This document shows positions 49,912 through 58,389 of a stretch of DNA of 64,000 nucleotides, one piece after another (position 1 is the first letter of the stretch; each line of letters opens with the position of its first letter). The stretch lies in NCBI GenBank assembly GCA_964624535.1, contig CAZUXF010000006.1, positions 1-64,000 of the forward strand, in the 5' to 3' direction. The translations under genes were made by a program, and so were the position numbers. The notes beneath the pieces were generated by a model. The model did not search any database and was not told the DNA's origin. It was given only the letters and a program-made list of their open reading frames with translations. The DNA is from UBA6107 sp964624535. Its GTDB lineage: Bacteria > Chloroflexota > Anaerolineae > Anaerolineales > Anaerolineaceae.

Positions 49912-51702
49912 ATGTTGCCAATCATTATCACAATCACAGTCATTCTTGCGGCCATACTCTTGCTTGGCCTCACCAAATTGCGACCTGACCTCATCGCGCT
50001 AATGGTGTTGTTGGCTCTTGGACTCACCGGAATCGTCGACTCGGGCGACATCTTTTCGGGGTTCAGCAACTCAGCAGTAATGACCATCCTCGGGATTTCG
50101 ATGATCTCTGTCTCCCTGCAACAAACCGGGGCTGCCAACGCCATAGGTCGAATAATCTTCAAATTCAGTCGGCAAAGTGAAGTCATCACTATCCTGCTCG
50201 TCACCGCATCCAGCGCGGTTCTATCACTGTTTATGAACAATATTGCTGCCGTCGGCGTTTTACTGCCGGCGGTAATGTCTCTCTCTCGCAAGAGCCAAAC
50301 CGCACCTGGCAAACTTTTGATCCCCCTCGCTTATGGCACCATCCTTGGGGGGATGGCCACGCTCTTGACGACTTCAAATATTATCGTCAGCGGTGCGCTG
50401 AAAGAAGCCGGTTACGCGGGTTTCGGTTTGCTGGATTACTTTCCGGTGGGCGCGCCGGTAGTGGCAGTGGGGATTCTCTACATCGTCACTGTCGGCCGTA
50501 AATTGTTGCCGCGTAAAAACATGGGTGCTTCAAACGCCACCCCGCGAACTCTTGCGGCTAAACTCAATGATTATTATAAGTTTGATAAAAACCTGCACCA
50601 TTATAAAATTTTGCCTGGCTCGCCCCTTATCGGGCAAGCGGTATTATCCAGCCCTCTCTGTTCAATTGAGAACATTCAGATCCTCAGAGTGATTGGTCCT
50701 AAATTCAATCAACTACTTCCCGAGGATGGCACAATTTTTAAGGTCGGATTCATGGTTGTGATCCGCGGAGAACTCGATCCCCAGGATTTGGAATCATTTA
50801 AGTTGGAAAACATACCCTCCTCCACAACAACGACCCTCGTGGATGCCCATTATCCCCTGGTGGAGTTGATCCTCACCCCGCACTCCTCTTTGCTTGGAAA
50901 AACCTTACGCGAGATCAATTTCAGGGTTCGTTACGGCTTAACCGTGTTGGGCATCTGGAGACAGGGAAACCCGATCCTAGAAAAGATCTCTGCAATCAGT
51001 TTGCAGCCCGGAGACGCGTTGCTCGTTCAGGGAGCGGCCAATTTCATCCACCAAATCAAGGGTGAACCAGACTTAATCCTATTGGAAGAGGATCCCGACC
51101 TCGTCGCTCAACCCAAAAAACTTGCCCTCTCGATCGCCATCACAATAATGACATTGACCCTCGCAGCATTGGATGTCTTCCCTGTGCCGCTGGTAGTGCT
51201 TGCCGGGGCTGTACTATTGCTGCTCACCGGTTGCATGAAAATGAATGACGCCATTCACCGCATTGAATGGAAGGCGATCTTCCTCATCGCGGGGATGTGG
51301 CCGCTCACCATCGCCATCCGCGAGACGGGTCTGGCGGCCAATCTAACCGAAGGGTTGCTGTCCTGGCTGGGACCAATTCCTCCCCTAGCCGTGGCAGCCG
51401 TGTTCCTGTTTCTCTCCATGCTTTTCACCCAGTTCATGAGCGGCCCTGTGACCCCCATCATCATCATTCCCCTCGCGCTGGCCGCTGCAAAGAATTACGG
51501 CATCGATCCACAACCGCTTGCCCTGGCAGTCGCTCTGGGATGCTCCTTGGCATTTATCACCCCATTCAGCCACCCAGTGAATATTATGGTGATGAACCCG
51601 GGTGGCTATAAATTCAAGGATTTTTTCAAAGTCGGTTTGCCCTTAACCATCCTCGCCTTTATGGCTATCCTGGCGGGGCTTCATTTCATTTGGGGTTTAT
51701 AA
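49912..51702 (+). CDS. SLC13/DASS-type permease with two TrkA-C domains
   Basis: A 596-residue transporter. Two membrane halves of the ArsB/citrate-permease superfamily (LILLGL-type helices from residue 1 to about 195 and from about 405 to the end; FMNNIAAVGVLLPAVMSLSR and TQFMSGPVTPIIIIPLALAA are the paired hairpin motifs) enclose two cytoplasmic TrkA-C/RCK-C domains (ILPGSPLIGQAVLSSPL; LILTPHSSLLGKTLREINF). Such proteins carry anions such as sulfate or dicarboxylates; the TrkA-C domains suggest ligand gating. Specificity is unknown. Confidence 0.87.
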   Translation: MLPIIITITVILAAILLLGLTKLRPDLIALMVLLALGLTGIVDSGDIFSGFSNSAVMTILGISMISVSLQQTGAANAIGRIIFKFSRQSEVITILLVTASSAVLSLFMNNIAAVGVLLPAVMSLSRKSQTAPGKLLIPLAYGTILGGMATLLTTSNIIVSGALKEAGYAGFGLLDYFPVGAPVVAVGILYIVTVGRKLLPRKNMGASNATPRTLAAKLNDYYKFDKNLHHYKILPGSPLIGQAVLSSPLCSIENIQILRVIGPKFNQLLPEDGTIFKVGFMVVIRGELDPQDLESFKLENIPSSTTTTLVDAHYPLVELILTPHSSLLGKTLREINFRVRYGLTVLGIWRQGNPILEKISAISLQPGDALLVQGAANFIHQIKGEPDLILLEEDPDLVAQPKKLALSIAITIMTLTLAALDVFPVPLVVLAGAVLLLLTGCMKMNDAIHRIEWKAIFLIAGMWPLTIAIRETGLAANLTEGLLSWLGPIPPLAVAAVFLFLSMLFTQFMSGPVTPIIIIPLALAAAKNYGIDPQPLALAVALGCSLAFITPFSHPVNIMVMNPGGYKFKDFFKVGLPLTILAFMAILAGLHFIWGL

Positions 51703-51712
51703 TTTACCCTCT

Positions 51713-52843
51713 ATGAACGATAAACACTTTCAATTTGATCTTGCTGGGGTTGAAGGCAACGCCAGAGCCGGATGCTTTCATACTCCCCATGGAGAGATTA
51801 AAACACCGGTTTTTGCCCCAGTGGGCACCCAGGCTACCGTGAAATCAATCACCCCCGCCCAACTCGCGGAAACCGGCGCCAGCCTGGTGCTTTCCAACAC
51901 CTACCACCTTTACTTACGCCCTGGTGCGGATTTGGTAGCCGAAATGGGTGGACTGCACGAATTCATGCGCTGGCCAAAGCCCATGCTTACCGATTCCGGT
52001 GGTTTCCAGGTCTTTTCCCTTTCGGATACACGCAAAGTGGATGAGGAAGGCGTGACCTTTAAGAGCCACATTGACGGCTCTTCACACCGCTTCACCCCCG
52101 AAAGCTCGATCAAAGTGCAAGAACAGCTCGGCGCGGATATCATCATGGCGTTCGATGAGTGCGCCACCCCCCGAGACCTGGCTTACAACCAGCGCGCGAT
52201 TACCCGCACGCATAACTGGCTCAAACGCTGCGTGGCTGCAAAATCGAGGTCTGACCAGGCGCTTTTCGGCATTGTTCAGGGCGGCGTGTTTGGTGAGTTG
52301 CGCAAACAATCTGCTGAATTTGTTTCTTCGTTTGACCTGCCCGGAATTGCAATCGGCGGGCTTTCGGTGGGCGAAACCAAAGAAGAAATGCATGCCATGC
52401 TTGAGGTGTTGCACCCATTGTTGCCGGCAGACAAGCCCCGTTACTTAATGGGTGTTGGCTCACCCGAAGACTTGATCAACGGGGTGCTGCGTGGGGTGGA
52501 TATTTTTGATTGCGTACTACCCACTCGCCTGGCAAGGCATCAATCCGCGTTCACGCCTTTCGGGCGCATCAATCTGATGAACGCTGGCTTTGCGCGTGAC
52601 CAGGCGCCTATCGACACCACTTGCGATTGTTACGCCTGTCAAAATTTCACCCGCGCTTACTTGCGCCACCTCGTGGTCGCCAAGGAGATGCTGGCATCCA
52701 CACTTATCTCAATCCACAACATCTCCTTTTTAATCAACTTGATGAAGCGTTCACGCGAGGCCATAATGAGCGGTGCGTTTACGGTGTTCGCAACAGATTT
52801 TTTGGCGAACTATAAGATTAACAAAAAACAGGAGCAGGTATGA
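51713..52843 (+). CDS. tgt: tRNA-guanine transglycosylase
   Basis: Inserts the queuosine precursor at position 34 of GUN-anticodon tRNAs. TDSGGFQVFSLSDTRKV, MAFDECATPRD, GIVQGGVFGELR, GGLSVGE, the active-site PTRLARHQ and the zinc site CDCYACQ with the later His are all present; 376 residues is typical. TATAAT at 51698-51703 overlaps the stop codon of the previous gene and ends 9 bp before the ATG, so the leader would be very short. The uppP fusion gene overlaps by ATGA. Confidence 0.95.
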   Translation: MNDKHFQFDLAGVEGNARAGCFHTPHGEIKTPVFAPVGTQATVKSITPAQLAETGASLVLSNTYHLYLRPGADLVAEMGGLHEFMRWPKPMLTDSGGFQVFSLSDTRKVDEEGVTFKSHIDGSSHRFTPESSIKVQEQLGADIIMAFDECATPRDLAYNQRAITRTHNWLKRCVAAKSRSDQALFGIVQGGVFGELRKQSAEFVSSFDLPGIAIGGLSVGETKEEMHAMLEVLHPLLPADKPRYLMGVGSPEDLINGVLRGVDIFDCVLPTRLARHQSAFTPFGRINLMNAGFARDQAPIDTTCDCYACQNFTRAYLRHLVVAKEMLASTLISIHNISFLINLMKRSREAIMSGAFTVFATDFLANYKINKKQEQV

Positions 52844-54432
52844 CACTCATCCAATCCATCATTCTTGGCATCGTCCAAGGACTCACTGAATTTCTACCCA
52901 TATCCTCTTCCGCTCACCTGGTCCTAATCCCCCACCTGTTTGGGTGGAACCTGCCTGAAGCCCAGGTTTTTCCATTTGACGTGCTGGTTCAACTGGGCAC
53001 ACTGGTAGCAGTGATTATTTATTTTTGGAGCGACCTGTGGATCATCGTTAAGGCATTCGTGAGGGGTTTAGTTCTTCGCAAACCCTTCGAAGATCCCAAC
53101 GCCCGGCTTGGATGGTTTCTGATCCTGGCTTCGGTTCCGGCGGTATTTGCAGGTTTTCTCTTGAAATCCAAAGTCGAAGCTGTTTTCAATGACCCGAACG
53201 CCACGGCTTATTTCTTGTTCGCGACGGCAGCGTTACTTGTTTTGGCCGAAACCATCGGTAAACGCACCCGCGGATTGACCGGTATGAAATGGTTTGACGC
53301 CTTGTGGATCGGGCTTTTTCAAGCCGCTTCCATTTTCCCTGGGATCTCACGCTCAGGCTCCACCATTGCCGGCGGCATGCTGCGTAACATGGAAAGACCC
53401 GCTGCTGCCCGATTCTCGTTCCTGATGTCCATCCCCGTCATGCTTGGCGCCGGGTTGGTGAGCACCCTCGATGTGATCAAATTACCCGGGTTGGGTGATT
53501 TCTTGCCGTTGATCTTTGTGGGGTTCATCGCCGCGCTGCTGGTCGGCTACCTTTCCATTCATTGGTTGCTCAACTTCCTCAACAAACGCTCTTTCTACTG
53601 GTTCGCCGTTTATTGCGTCCTGTTGGCGGCTGTGGTCTTAACCGTCGGCGCGATCCAGAAAAACGCCCAGGCCAACGGACTGCCCGTCAGCGCTGAGGTC
53701 ACCCAATCCGTGGGGCTGACCGCTGCCGTGACGATTGAACCAATGAGTGAAAACCCGCTCACGGTTGCTTACACCTCTTCGCTTGAATGGCTCATCCCCG
53801 CGATGTCTACGTGCGCCGCGACCCTGGATGATTTTTCGATCGTCACCCACTCGGCGACCGCGAACCAGTATGACTACGTCACCGATTCCGTTTTCTTGCG
53901 GTGGGGAGCACCTGATGAACTTTCAACCTACGCGGCGGTGTTAAGTACCGAACGATTGGCCGTCGTCGTAAACCCGCAAAACCCGATCAACAGCCTTTCG
54001 GTGGACCTGGTGCGCGAAATCGCTTCAGGTATAACTCCATCATGGGGTACTCTCTATGAAAAATGCCCCGAGTGCCTGTCGGGCAGTGTGGATGAATCCA
54101 TTGCTGGCACCACTCCCGCTTTGGCATTCTATTCAGCCACCGATGAAAGCCAGGGTTTATTCACGGAGATTGTCATGGGCGGCACTTCAATCGCTTCTGC
54201 TTCAGCCTTGCTTGTGCCTGGCGCGTTGCAGATGCGCGACACAATCGCATCCACCCCGGCAGGGTTTGGGTTTCTGCCTTCACGGTTTCTGAACACATCG
54301 GTCAAAGAGGTCTCACTCGCGGAAATTGACCTCTCCGCGCTGGAAATGCCCATCCTCGCCATCACTACCGGCGAGCCTAACGGCAACACCCGCGAATGGC
54401 TGCTCTGCCTGCAAACAGTTCTCAATCCCTAG
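52840..54432 (+). CDS. uppP: Undecaprenyl-diphosphatase UppP fused to a PBP-like domain
   Basis: Residues 1-275 are a complete UppP (BacA), which recycles the lipid carrier by removing phosphate from undecaprenyl diphosphate: GLTEFLPISSSAHL with Glu17, and PGISRSGST with Arg171, plus eight membrane helices. Usual UppP proteins stop near here. This one continues for about 255 residues in the same frame with a periplasmic-type region: VAYTSSLEWLIPAM near 309, ERLAVVVNPQNPINSLSVDL (371-390), REIASGITPSWG and TPAGFGFLPSRF. The ERLAVVVNPxNP...REIxSG pattern is the hallmark of PstS-like phosphate-binding proteins. It is not a frameshift product, since the frame is continuous. The tgt stop overlaps the ATG (ATGA) and AGGAG precedes it. 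Confidence 0.85.
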   Translation: MTLIQSIILGIVQGLTEFLPISSSAHLVLIPHLFGWNLPEAQVFPFDVLVQLGTLVAVIIYFWSDLWIIVKAFVRGLVLRKPFEDPNARLGWFLILASVPAVFAGFLLKSKVEAVFNDPNATAYFLFATAALLVLAETIGKRTRGLTGMKWFDALWIGLFQAASIFPGISRSGSTIAGGMLRNMERPAAARFSFLMSIPVMLGAGLVSTLDVIKLPGLGDFLPLIFVGFIAALLVGYLSIHWLLNFLNKRSFYWFAVYCVLLAAVVLTVGAIQKNAQANGLPVSAEVTQSVGLTAAVTIEPMSENPLTVAYTSSLEWLIPAMSTCAATLDDFSIVTHSATANQYDYVTDSVFLRWGAPDELSTYAAVLSTERLAVVVNPQNPINSLSVDLVREIASGITPSWGTLYEKCPECLSGSVDESIAGTTPALAFYSATDESQGLFTEIVMGGTSIASASALLVPGALQMRDTIASTPAGFGFLPSRFLNTSVKEVSLAEIDLSALEMPILAITTGEPNGNTREWLLCLQTVLNP

Positions 54433-54485
54433 GCATCTTTACAGATCCATTTCCTCCCCCCGAAACCTAAAATAATTAACGGCTT

Positions 54486-54522
54486 TCAAAAAAAAACGAT
54501 TTCCAATTGACTTGGAAATCGT
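54486..54522 (-). terminator. Terminator of the cytochrome c lipoprotein gene
   Basis: ACGATTTCCAA (54496-54506) pairs perfectly with TTGGAAATCGT (54512-54522). On the minus strand a long U-run follows. It lies 50 bp past the minus-strand stop codon; for the convergent uppP gene it would be only a hairpin. Confidence 0.8.
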
Positions 54523-54572
54523 GATCACTGGTATATAGCTTGTTGTGATTAAAAACTTCACGGTTGAATTGT

Positions 54573-55136
54573 TCAATTCTTCGGGATCAACACCTTCTCA
54601 GCGTTGGATTCGTTCAATTCAAGATCACCAATCGCAATGTCATTGGCTTCCAGCATAAATGCGGTCAGCTCCCAATATTCGTTATCTTTCAAGTAACCCG
54701 GCCGCCACGAAGGCATGGTAGCTTTGAGGTAATCGTGCAATTCAAGCGCGTTGGCGAAATTGTTCAACTGTCCCGGGCCAATGACGGACTGTGGAATGTC
54801 GATGATCTGGAACCCCCAGGGTGGAAACTTGGGGCCATGGCAGTTGGATTGGAAACAATCGTTATCAGGTGGATCGAGTTCCTGCATCCATAACGCCAAC
54901 CCCTGACCCACATCTCCGTGACAGGTCATGCAAACCTGGCAATAGACCACCGAACCAAATTCGGCTTGGGTTGGGTCTTCGCTCAAGACCGGACACTGCA
55001 AGGGGTCTTCCCGCGGAATCGTAAAAGGGTTAGGTGTAGGTTCCTTGATCGTGATAAAGGAATCCTCTCCGGGTCGACAAGCCGTGATGAGTAAACTAAA
55101 TAATAAGAAGATTGGGAAGAGTCGATTTTGTATCAT
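54573..55136 (-). CDS. Cytochrome c-type lipoprotein
   Basis: A 187-residue lipoprotein: lipobox LITAC at residues 16-20, then the haem c motif CMTCH in VYCQVCMTCHGDVGQGL, so one haem is covalently bound. A Met in KATMPSWRP fits the usual distal ligand position of small class I cytochromes. A second CFQSNCHGP (C-x4-C-H) is not a standard haem site. It probably shuttles electrons on the outer face of the membrane; the oxidase partner may be elsewhere. TATAAT lies 18 bp before the ATG. Confidence 0.83.
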   Translation of the reverse strand: MIQNRLFPIFLLFSLLITACRPGEDSFITIKEPTPNPFTIPREDPLQCPVLSEDPTQAEFGSVVYCQVCMTCHGDVGQGLALWMQELDPPDNDCFQSNCHGPKFPPWGFQIIDIPQSVIGPGQLNNFANALELHDYLKATMPSWRPGYLKDNEYWELTAFMLEANDIAIGDLELNESNAEKVLIPKN

Positions 55137-55188
55137 GGCACCTCTAATGAGAGTATTATACGGTTTTTTATCTACAAATACTTTCTGA

Positions 55189-55500
55189 TCAAGGCATAAT
55201 CTTTAACGTCCATTTTGCCGTACGACTCTGCTTTGGCCCTTCGCGACGGATCACTTTAACCCTGGCGAATCCTTCGAACTTTTTCGCGTCCAGCGCGCTG
55301 CAGATCATGGGCATACGATCCTGCAGCTTCAACCCCTTGGCGACTTCCCCAGCCGTGAGGGTGACGCGGTCTTGCCTGGCTGCCCGCGCCGGGATGACGA
55401 AATGCTGTTTCACGAATTTGCGTACTTCGTCACTATGATTTCTTGTTTTTGCTGTTGGTTCGGTTTCATTCCTGTGGAAAATTGTTCTGATCCAACCCAG
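55189..55500 (-). CDS. Small hypothetical protein
   Basis: A 103-residue basic, soluble protein (starts MLGWIRTIFHRNETEPTA). The middle part VRKFVKQHFVIPARAARQDR and VTLTAGEVAKGLKLQDRMPM has the feel of a winged-helix domain, but I recognise no family. AGAGGT precedes the ATG at 55500; an in-frame ATG at 55524 is less likely. No operon partner. Confidence 0.6.
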   Translation of the reverse strand: MGWIRTIFHRNETEPTAKTRNHSDEVRKFVKQHFVIPARAARQDRVTLTAGEVAKGLKLQDRMPMICSALDAKKFEGFARVKVIRREGPKQSRTAKWTLKIMP

Positions 55501-55621
55501 CATTGTGACCTCTTTTTTTTCCAAAAACCCTTCTAGTTGAATTAATTATATGGATTTTCCGGTTCTTGAATGGTGTTGTTATTTTATGCTTTCGATACCG
55601 CGTTGATCATATTTCAGTACT

Positions 55622-55657
55622 GAAGCATACATTTAACTCAATATGTAAAAATGCTTC
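55622..55657. repeat. Inverted repeat upstream of recA
   Basis: GAAGCAT (55622-55628) faces ATGCTTC (55651-55657), with ACAT/ATGT nested inside. It lies just upstream of the candidate SOS box and could be a second regulator site or a transcript end. Confidence 0.4.
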
Positions 55658-55668
55658 TTCCCTTCAAA

Positions 55669-55686
55669 GAACATATGTACTATAAT
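55669..55686 (+). promoter_or_regulatory. Candidate SOS box and -10 of recA
   Basis: GAACATATGTAC (55669-55680) differs by one base from the Gram-positive-type LexA site GAAC-N4-GTTC, and abuts a perfect TATAAT (55681-55686). LexA bound here would cover the promoter. A second TATAAT lies at about 55710, so the exact start is uncertain. Confidence 0.6.
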
Positions 55687-55743
55687 GGTTCTATTGACAA
55701 ATATCAACTATAATTAATTCAAACGCAACCGAGGAGAACCGCG

Positions 55744-56841
55744 ATGGCGAAGAGAAATCCTGAGAAAAATGTTTTCGATTCTTTTGATAAAAGCGAACCA
55801 ATGAGCGACGCCAAGCGCGCCGTCCTGGATAAAGCCCTTGGCGACATCGTAAAACGGTATGGCGAGGGCTCGATCATGCGCCTGGGTGAAGCCCATCAAC
55901 TAGAGGTCGACGTCATCCCCACGGGCTCGCTTTCGCTCGATATCGCACTGGGGGTTGGTGGTATTCCACGCGGCCGGATCACAGAAATCTACGGACCTGA
56001 ATCCTCCGGCAAGACCACACTCTGCTTGCACATTGTGGCAGAAGCCCAAAAACTGGGTGGCACGGTTGCCTTCATCGACATGGAGCACGCCCTCGACCCA
56101 GCTTACGCCAGTAAATTGGGTGTTAATATCGAATCCCTGCTTGTCTCGCAGCCAGACACTGGCGAACAAGCCCTCGAGATCTGCGAAACGCTCGTCCGTT
56201 CTGGAGCCGTGGAAGTGGTGGTCGTGGATTCGGTTGCCGCGCTCGTTCCACGGGCAGAGATCGAAGGCGACATGGGCGACGCCAGCATGGGTATGCAAGC
56301 CAGGCTCATGTCACAAGCTTTGCGCAAGCTTTCAGGAGCCATCAACCAAACCAAGACCGCGGTAATCTTTACCAACCAACTACGCCAAAAAATCGGCGTG
56401 ATGTTCGGCAACCCCGAAACCACCCCGGGTGGCCTAGCGCTAAAGTTTTACGCGTCAGTACGTCTTGATACTCGCCGCATCCAGTCCATCAAAGTGGGCG
56501 CCGAGATCGTTGGCAATCGCACGCGCGTCAGGGTCGTTAAAAACAAGGTAGCCGCTCCTTTTCGCACGGCTGAGTTTGACATCATGTACAACGAAGGGAT
56601 TTCCAAGGTCGGTGATATCATTGACTTGGCAACAGCGCTCGAAATTATCACCAAGCGCGGAGCGTTCTTCTCTTACAACGACGTTCGCCTTGGCCAAGGT
56701 CGCGAGAATGCCAAGGAATTCCTGAAACAGAATCTTGATCTTTGCCTCGAGATCGAAAAATCTGTCCGCGAGCGCGCCATGGGAGGCGAGCTTCCCCTTG
56801 ATTTTGGTGGTTCCAGCGGGGATGATTCTGGCGCGGAATAA
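55744..56841 (+). CDS. recA: Recombinase RecA
   Basis: Strand-exchange ATPase and SOS coprotease, 365 residues. Walker A GPESSGKTTLCLH, Walker B VVVVDSVAALVP, the L2-region FTNQLRQKIGVMFGNPETTP-like motif and the start KALGDIVKRYGEGSIMRLGE are conserved. GAGGAG precedes the ATG. A candidate SOS box lies about 65 bp upstream. A lipoprotein gene follows after 15 bp. Confidence 0.97.
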   Translation: MAKRNPEKNVFDSFDKSEPMSDAKRAVLDKALGDIVKRYGEGSIMRLGEAHQLEVDVIPTGSLSLDIALGVGGIPRGRITEIYGPESSGKTTLCLHIVAEAQKLGGTVAFIDMEHALDPAYASKLGVNIESLLVSQPDTGEQALEICETLVRSGAVEVVVVDSVAALVPRAEIEGDMGDASMGMQARLMSQALRKLSGAINQTKTAVIFTNQLRQKIGVMFGNPETTPGGLALKFYASVRLDTRRIQSIKVGAEIVGNRTRVRVVKNKVAAPFRTAEFDIMYNEGISKVGDIIDLATALEIITKRGAFFSYNDVRLGQGRENAKEFLKQNLDLCLEIEKSVRERAMGGELPLDFGGSSGDDSGAE

Positions 56842-56856
56842 AAATTAAAAGGCACC

Positions 56857-57408
56857 TTGATCCGCAAAAAAAACAGATTCCTCTTAACTATTTGCCTGAC
56901 TACCCTGACAGTCTTATTGTCGGGTTGTCAGGCTTTGCTACCCTATCGCTCCGTTCGAGCTGAAGAACAGGGCCCCTTGTTTAAAGCCCCTGCCTTCCAA
57001 CCCACGTTTTTATTGCCTGCAACACCGACTGCGAGTGCGATCCTTCTCACCACCCAAACCGCGGAATGCACCAATCAGCTCACGTTTATCCCACCAGATA
57101 TCACCATTCCAGATGGCACCGAAATCGCGCCTGGCGCGCCAATCGATAAACGTTGGAAGATCAAGAATTCTGGCACTTGCAATTGGGATGATACTTACGC
57201 GCTTCAATTGACCGGTGGTGAGGCTATGGGCGCGTCATCGACCCAGGCACTTGTGCCAGTGAGAAACGGTGTCGAAGCGGAGATCCAGATCTTATTCACC
57301 GCACCACTTGATCCAGGCACCTACCGCAGCGAATGGAAAGCCCTCGCTCCAAACGGTCAACCTTTTGGTGATCTCCTTTACATGGAAATTGTCGTCCCTG
57401 CGCCGTAA
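56857..57408 (+). CDS. Lipoprotein with NBR1-type Ig-like domain
   Basis: A 183-residue lipoprotein: lipobox LLSGC near residue 24, a spacer, then an Ig-like fold ending in an NBR1-Ig domain (ITIPDGTEIAPGAPIDKRWK, IKNSGTCNWDDTYALQLTGG, PLDPGTYRSEWKALAPNGQP). In Chloroflexota this domain is frequent on surface proteins; it likely mediates binding. The start is TTG, chosen because it begins the signal peptide. It lies 15 bp after recA and may be co-transcribed with it. Confidence 0.85.
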   Translation: MIRKKNRFLLTICLTTLTVLLSGCQALLPYRSVRAEEQGPLFKAPAFQPTFLLPATPTASAILLTTQTAECTNQLTFIPPDITIPDGTEIAPGAPIDKRWKIKNSGTCNWDDTYALQLTGGEAMGASSTQALVPVRNGVEAEIQILFTAPLDPGTYRSEWKALAPNGQPFGDLLYMEIVVPAP

Positions 57409-57427
57409 CCCCCGGAAGCGCTGACCT

Positions 57428-58333
57428 ATGTCAAATCCACCCGCTGCACGTCGCCTATTAACGCTTCTAATCATCATCGCATCGGTACTGGTAATCGCCG
57501 TCGCCTTTTTCGCGGTGCAAACCCAGGGGTTTGGCTACTTTGTACCACCTACCGGAACACCCAGCCCAACGAGCACGATCATGATGTTGACCGCCTCCGT
57601 GTCCGCGTTCGAAACCGCGACACCCTTCCAACCGATGCCCACTTTCACTTCCACACCGACAGCCACACCAACAAGCACTCCAACCGAAACACCCACCTCC
57701 ACACCGTGGCCAACGAATACCCCCCGTCCGCCCGCCACCGCGGTCGCATACCCCACCAACCCACCCTCAGATGGCTTGCCTGCTACCGCTCGGGTCTCAG
57801 GTGTTTCAGGGGTTGGGCAAAGCCACGCGCTCTCATGCGAATCTCGAACCGCCGTTGACTGGGCAGCATTTTATGGCGTCAGCATCGGGGAAGACACTTT
57901 CCAGAACAGTCTGCCTGTTTCAGACAACCCTGATAAAGGGTATGTAGGCAACGTGGATGGAGGCTGGGGTTTGATCCCTCCCAATGATTACGGCGTCCAT
58001 GCTGAACCGGTGGCTGCCGTTCTGCGCAGTTTTGGTGTTTCGGCTACCGCCAGCCGTGGCGTATCCTTCACCGAACTCCGTCGTCAGGTGGCCAGTGGCA
58101 ACCCGGTCATGGTTTGGGTGGTCGGCAATGTGTGGGGCGGTTCAGGTGTCAGTTACACAGCTTCGGATGGAGCGACGACCACCGTGGCTTATAATGAACA
58201 CACCGTCATGTTTGTGGGCTACGACGAGACCGGCGTCTACATCGTGGATGGCTACAGCACTTACTGGCGTTCTACAGCAACATTTAAAAGTTCTTTCGCA
58301 GCCCTGGGGAACATGGCAATCACCCGTCCATAA
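57428..58333 (+). CDS. Membrane-anchored C39-like peptidase
   Basis: A 301-residue protein with an N-terminal membrane helix (LLTLLIIIASVLVIAVAFFA), a linker of Thr/Pro/Ser repeats (about residues 75-105), then a C39-like papain-fold domain: QSHALSCESRTAVDWAAFYG with the nucleophile Cys, NEHTVMFVGYDETG with the His and YIVDGYS with the Asp. It would act outside the cell on peptides or cell-wall crosslinks. The Gln of the oxyanion hole precedes the Cys as expected. It ends at a bidirectional terminator. Confidence 0.85.
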   Translation: MSNPPAARRLLTLLIIIASVLVIAVAFFAVQTQGFGYFVPPTGTPSPTSTIMMLTASVSAFETATPFQPMPTFTSTPTATPTSTPTETPTSTPWPTNTPRPPATAVAYPTNPPSDGLPATARVSGVSGVGQSHALSCESRTAVDWAAFYGVSIGEDTFQNSLPVSDNPDKGYVGNVDGGWGLIPPNDYGVHAEPVAAVLRSFGVSATASRGVSFTELRRQVASGNPVMVWVVGNVWGGSGVSYTASDGATTTVAYNEHTVMFVGYDETGVYIVDGYSTYWRSTATFKSSFAALGNMAITRP

Positions 58334-58346
58334 TTTATTACAAAAA

Positions 58347-58370
58347 AAACGAGACCTCGCGGTCTCGTTT
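58347..58370. terminator. Bidirectional terminator between C39 gene and ahcY
   Basis: AAACGAGACC (58347-58356) pairs perfectly with GGTCTCGTTT (58361-58370) around TCGC, with an A-run on the left and TTTTAG on the right. It serves both convergent units. Confidence 0.85.
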
Positions 58371-58389
58371 TAGTTACTTGCTTCATTAA

